A model generated the notes under the pieces. It was not told the origin of the DNA and did not search any database. It was given only the letters and a program-made list of their open reading frames with translations. Positions 33,671 to 35,315 of a stretch of DNA of 35,315 bases are shown here, in pieces. Source of the stretch: Clostridiales bacterium (lineage in GTDB: Bacteria > Bacillota > Clostridia > Oscillospirales > Oscillospiraceae). Where the stretch lies: the NCBI GenBank assembly GCA_021205725.1, contig JAJPWY010000087.1, positions 1-35,315 on the forward strand. Reading direction: 5' to 3'. The position numbers and the translations under genes are program-made. Numbering within the stretch: position 1 is the stretch's first letter; the number at the start of each line of letters is the position of its first letter.

Positions 33671-33777
33671 GCAAGGCGTATGCCTTGCTCGAAGACGCTT
33701 ATTCATAGATTTGGGTAAGAGCTTCGGCAGGCACTGGACAGGGGGGCACCCTGTCTGCACGGAGGCAAGACGCCTCC
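33671..33777 (+). promoter_or_regulatory. structured rpsL-rpsG intercistronic region
   Basis: The 188-base gap holds three perfect hairpins: GCAAGGC/GCCTTGC (33671-33688), GACAGGG/CCCTGTC (33737-33755) and GGAGGC/GCCTCC (33761-33777). None has a following T-run, so they are not terminators. In E. coli S7 represses translation by binding the rpsL-rpsG gap, so this is a candidate control site. Confidence 0.5.
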
Positions 33778-33820
33778 GAGTACCGATGAAATCATCTTAT
33801 TATGAAGGAGGGAAGTTAAA

Positions 33821-34291
33821 GTGCCCAGAAGAGGAAATGTACCCAAGCGGGAAGTCCTTCCGGATCCCGTATACAACTCCACCCTGGTGACCAAGCTCGT
33901 CAACAGCATCATGCTCGACGGCAAGAAGGGCGTCGCCCAGAAGGTCGTCTATGGCGCTTTCGACATCGTCCAGGAAAAAACCGGCAAGGAGCCCATGGAG
34001 GTTTTCCACGCCGCAATGGAGAACATTATGCCCAGCCTCGAGATTAAGTCCCGTCGTGTGGGCGGCGCCACCTATCAGGTGCCTATGGAAGTCCGTCCTG
34101 CCCGCCGTCAGACCCTGGGTCTGCGCTGGCTGACCCAGTACTCCCGCACCCGCAGCGAGCGCACCATGAAGGAGCGTTTGGCCGCTGAGCTGATGGATGC
34201 TGCCAACAACACCGGCAACGCCGTCAAGAGGCGTGAGGACGTCCACAAGATGGCCGAGGCAAACAAGGCGTTTGCTCACTATCGCTGGTGA
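33821..34291 (+). CDS. rpsG: 30S ribosomal protein S7
   Basis: 156 residues. [19 protein letters not shown] start, [35 protein letters not shown] and the C-terminal [15 protein letters not shown]. Head protein of the 30S subunit that nucleates 16S 3'-domain assembly. GTG start with GGAGGGAAG upstream; the start choice is supported by the length and the MPRRG/VPRRG alignment of the family. Confidence 0.98.
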   Translation: MPRRGNVPKREVLPDPVYNSTLVTKLVNSIMLDGKKGVAQKVVYGAFDIVQEKTGKEPMEVFHAAMENIMPSLEIKSRRVGGATYQVPMEVRPARRQTLGLRWLTQYSRTRSERTMKERLAAELMDAANNTGNAVKRREDVHKMAEANKAFAHYRW

Positions 34292-34330
34292 TCGGCGCCA
34301 CTGAATCGTTTCAATTAAGGAGCATATCAC

Positions 34331-35315
34331 ATGCCTAGAAAAGTTTCTCTGGAAAAAACCAGAAATATCGGCATCATGGCTCATATCGACGCAGGCAAAA
34401 CCACTACCACCGAGCGTATCCTCTACTACACCGGCGTAAACCACAAAATCGGTGAGACCCACGAGGGTACCGCTACCATGGACTGGATGGTTCAGGAGCA
34501 GGAGCGGGGCATCACCATCACCTCCGCCGCCACCACCTGCTTCTGGAAGGGCCACCGGATTAACATCATCGACACCCCGGGCCATGTGGACTTCACCGTG
34601 GAGGTGGAGCGCTCTCTCCGGGTGCTGGACGGCTCTGTCACCGTGATGTGTGCCAAGGGCGGCGTGGAGCCTCAGTCTGAGACCGTTTGGCGTCAGGCGG
34701 ATCACTATCATGTTCCCCGTATGGTGTACGTCAACAAGATGGACATCATGGGCGCCAACTTCTACCACGTTGTGGACATGATCCATGATCGCCTGAAGGC
34801 CAACGCCGTGCCCATTCAGCTCCCCATCGGCTCCGAGGCCGACTTCCGGGGCATCATCGACCTGGTGGAGATGAACGCCGACATCTATTACGACGAGATG
34901 GGCACGGACATGCGTGTGGAGCCCATCCCCGAGGACATGATGGAGCTAGCCCAGAAGTACCGCACCCAGCTGCTGGACAGCGTGGCCGACCTGGACGAGG
35001 ACATCATGATGATGGTTCTGGAGGAGGAGGATGTCCCCTCCGATATGATCCGGGCCGCCATCCGCAAGGGCACCATCGAAAACAAGTTGGTTCCCGTGAC
35101 CTGCGGCACCTCCTACCGGAACAAGGGTGTTCAGAAGCTGCTGGATGCCATCGTGGACTATATGCCCTCTCCCCTGGACGTTCCGCCCATCACCGGCATC
35201 AACCCCAACACCGACGAGGAGGAAGAGCGTCCCGCTGACGACGACGCCCCCTTCTCCGCCCTGGCGTTCAAGATCATGACCGACCCCTATGTGGGCCGCC
35301 TGACCTTCTTCCGGG
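34331..35315 (+). CDS. fusA: translation elongation factor G (partial, 3' end beyond window)
   Basis: About 328 residues of EF-G, the GTPase that moves tRNA and mRNA through the ribosome. G1 [15 protein letters not shown] (near 17-31), switch I region [20 protein letters not shown]3 [21 protein letters not shown]4 VNKMD. Then the G' insertion and the start of domain II ([20 protein letters not shown]). ATG with AAGGAG 7 bases upstream. It is open at the right edge of the window. The str operon order rpsL-rpsG-fusA is intact. Confidence 0.98.
   Translation, partial: MPRKVSLEKTRNIGIMAHIDAGKTTTTERILYYTGVNHKIGETHEGTATMDWMVQEQERGITITSAATTCFWKGHRINIIDTPGHVDFTVEVERSLRVLDGSVTVMCAKGGVEPQSETVWRQADHYHVPRMVYVNKMDIMGANFYHVVDMIHDRLKANAVPIQLPIGSEADFRGIIDLVEMNADIYYDEMGTDMRVEPIPEDMMELAQKYRTQLLDSVADLDEDIMMMVLEEEDVPSDMIRAAIRKGTIENKLVPVTCGTSYRNKGVQKLLDAIVDYMPSPLDVPPITGINPNTDEEEERPADDDAPFSALAFKIMTDPYVGRLTFFR

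Overview
The window reads as a chromosomal segment of a GC-rich, spore-forming, Gram-positive anaerobe of the class Clostridia. I infer a gut Oscillospiraceae-type organism of the Flavonifractor/Intestinimonas kind. The reasons are Spo0A with 0A boxes, RlmB and TmcAL of Firmicutes type, FtsY without an acidic N-domain, a PrsA-like lipoprotein, and the Firmicutes order L7Ae-like gene, rpsL, rpsG, fusA. The genus is an inference; nothing here is species-diagnostic.

Layout. Bases 1-700 are an AT-richer scar of accessory DNA read on the minus strand: a frameshifted response regulator, a start-less two-helix membrane ORF and a truncated cysteine-rich KTR-type fragment. At 779-834 a strong promoter with a perfect SOS (LexA) box points at no gene. 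Next comes a minus-strand tRNA-Thr/tRNA-Tyr operon with its own promoter and terminator. A small sigma-region-4-like protein follows, overlapping convergently with tmcAL. From 2.8 to 7.2 kb lie ackA with a four-cysteine TSCPD protein, spo0A with a cluster of 0A boxes upstream, an aquaporin and an HD-domain hydrolase.

The most unusual gene is at 7241-10768, downstream of rlmB. It encodes 1175 residues: a long acidic, proline-rich, low-complexity N-terminal region joined to a P1B-type ATPase-like membrane module in which the CPC, DKTGT and TGD catalytic motifs are all replaced. It looks like a pseudo-P-type-ATPase. From 11.7 to 18.2 kb are ftsH, a compact inverted-repeat-rich non-coding region, a PrsA-like lipoprotein with extreme low complexity, a PAP2 phosphatase, and a LysR regulator with a nitroreductase.

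From 18.3 to 29 kb there is a long co-directional housekeeping block: smc, a MITE-like repeat, ftsY, rph, rdgB, yhbY, a fused nadD-yqeK, rsfS and leuS. It covers chromosome segregation, SRP-dependent targeting, RNA processing, nucleotide-pool sanitation, NAD synthesis, ribosome assembly/silencing and leucine charging. rpsU follows under its own promoter. Then comes a minus-strand GH18-like protein, divergent from an operon of yqeG, an endonuclease-IV-like protein and an M24 peptidase. The window ends in the str-type operon (L7Ae-like, rpsL, rpsG, fusA), with fusA cut by the right edge.
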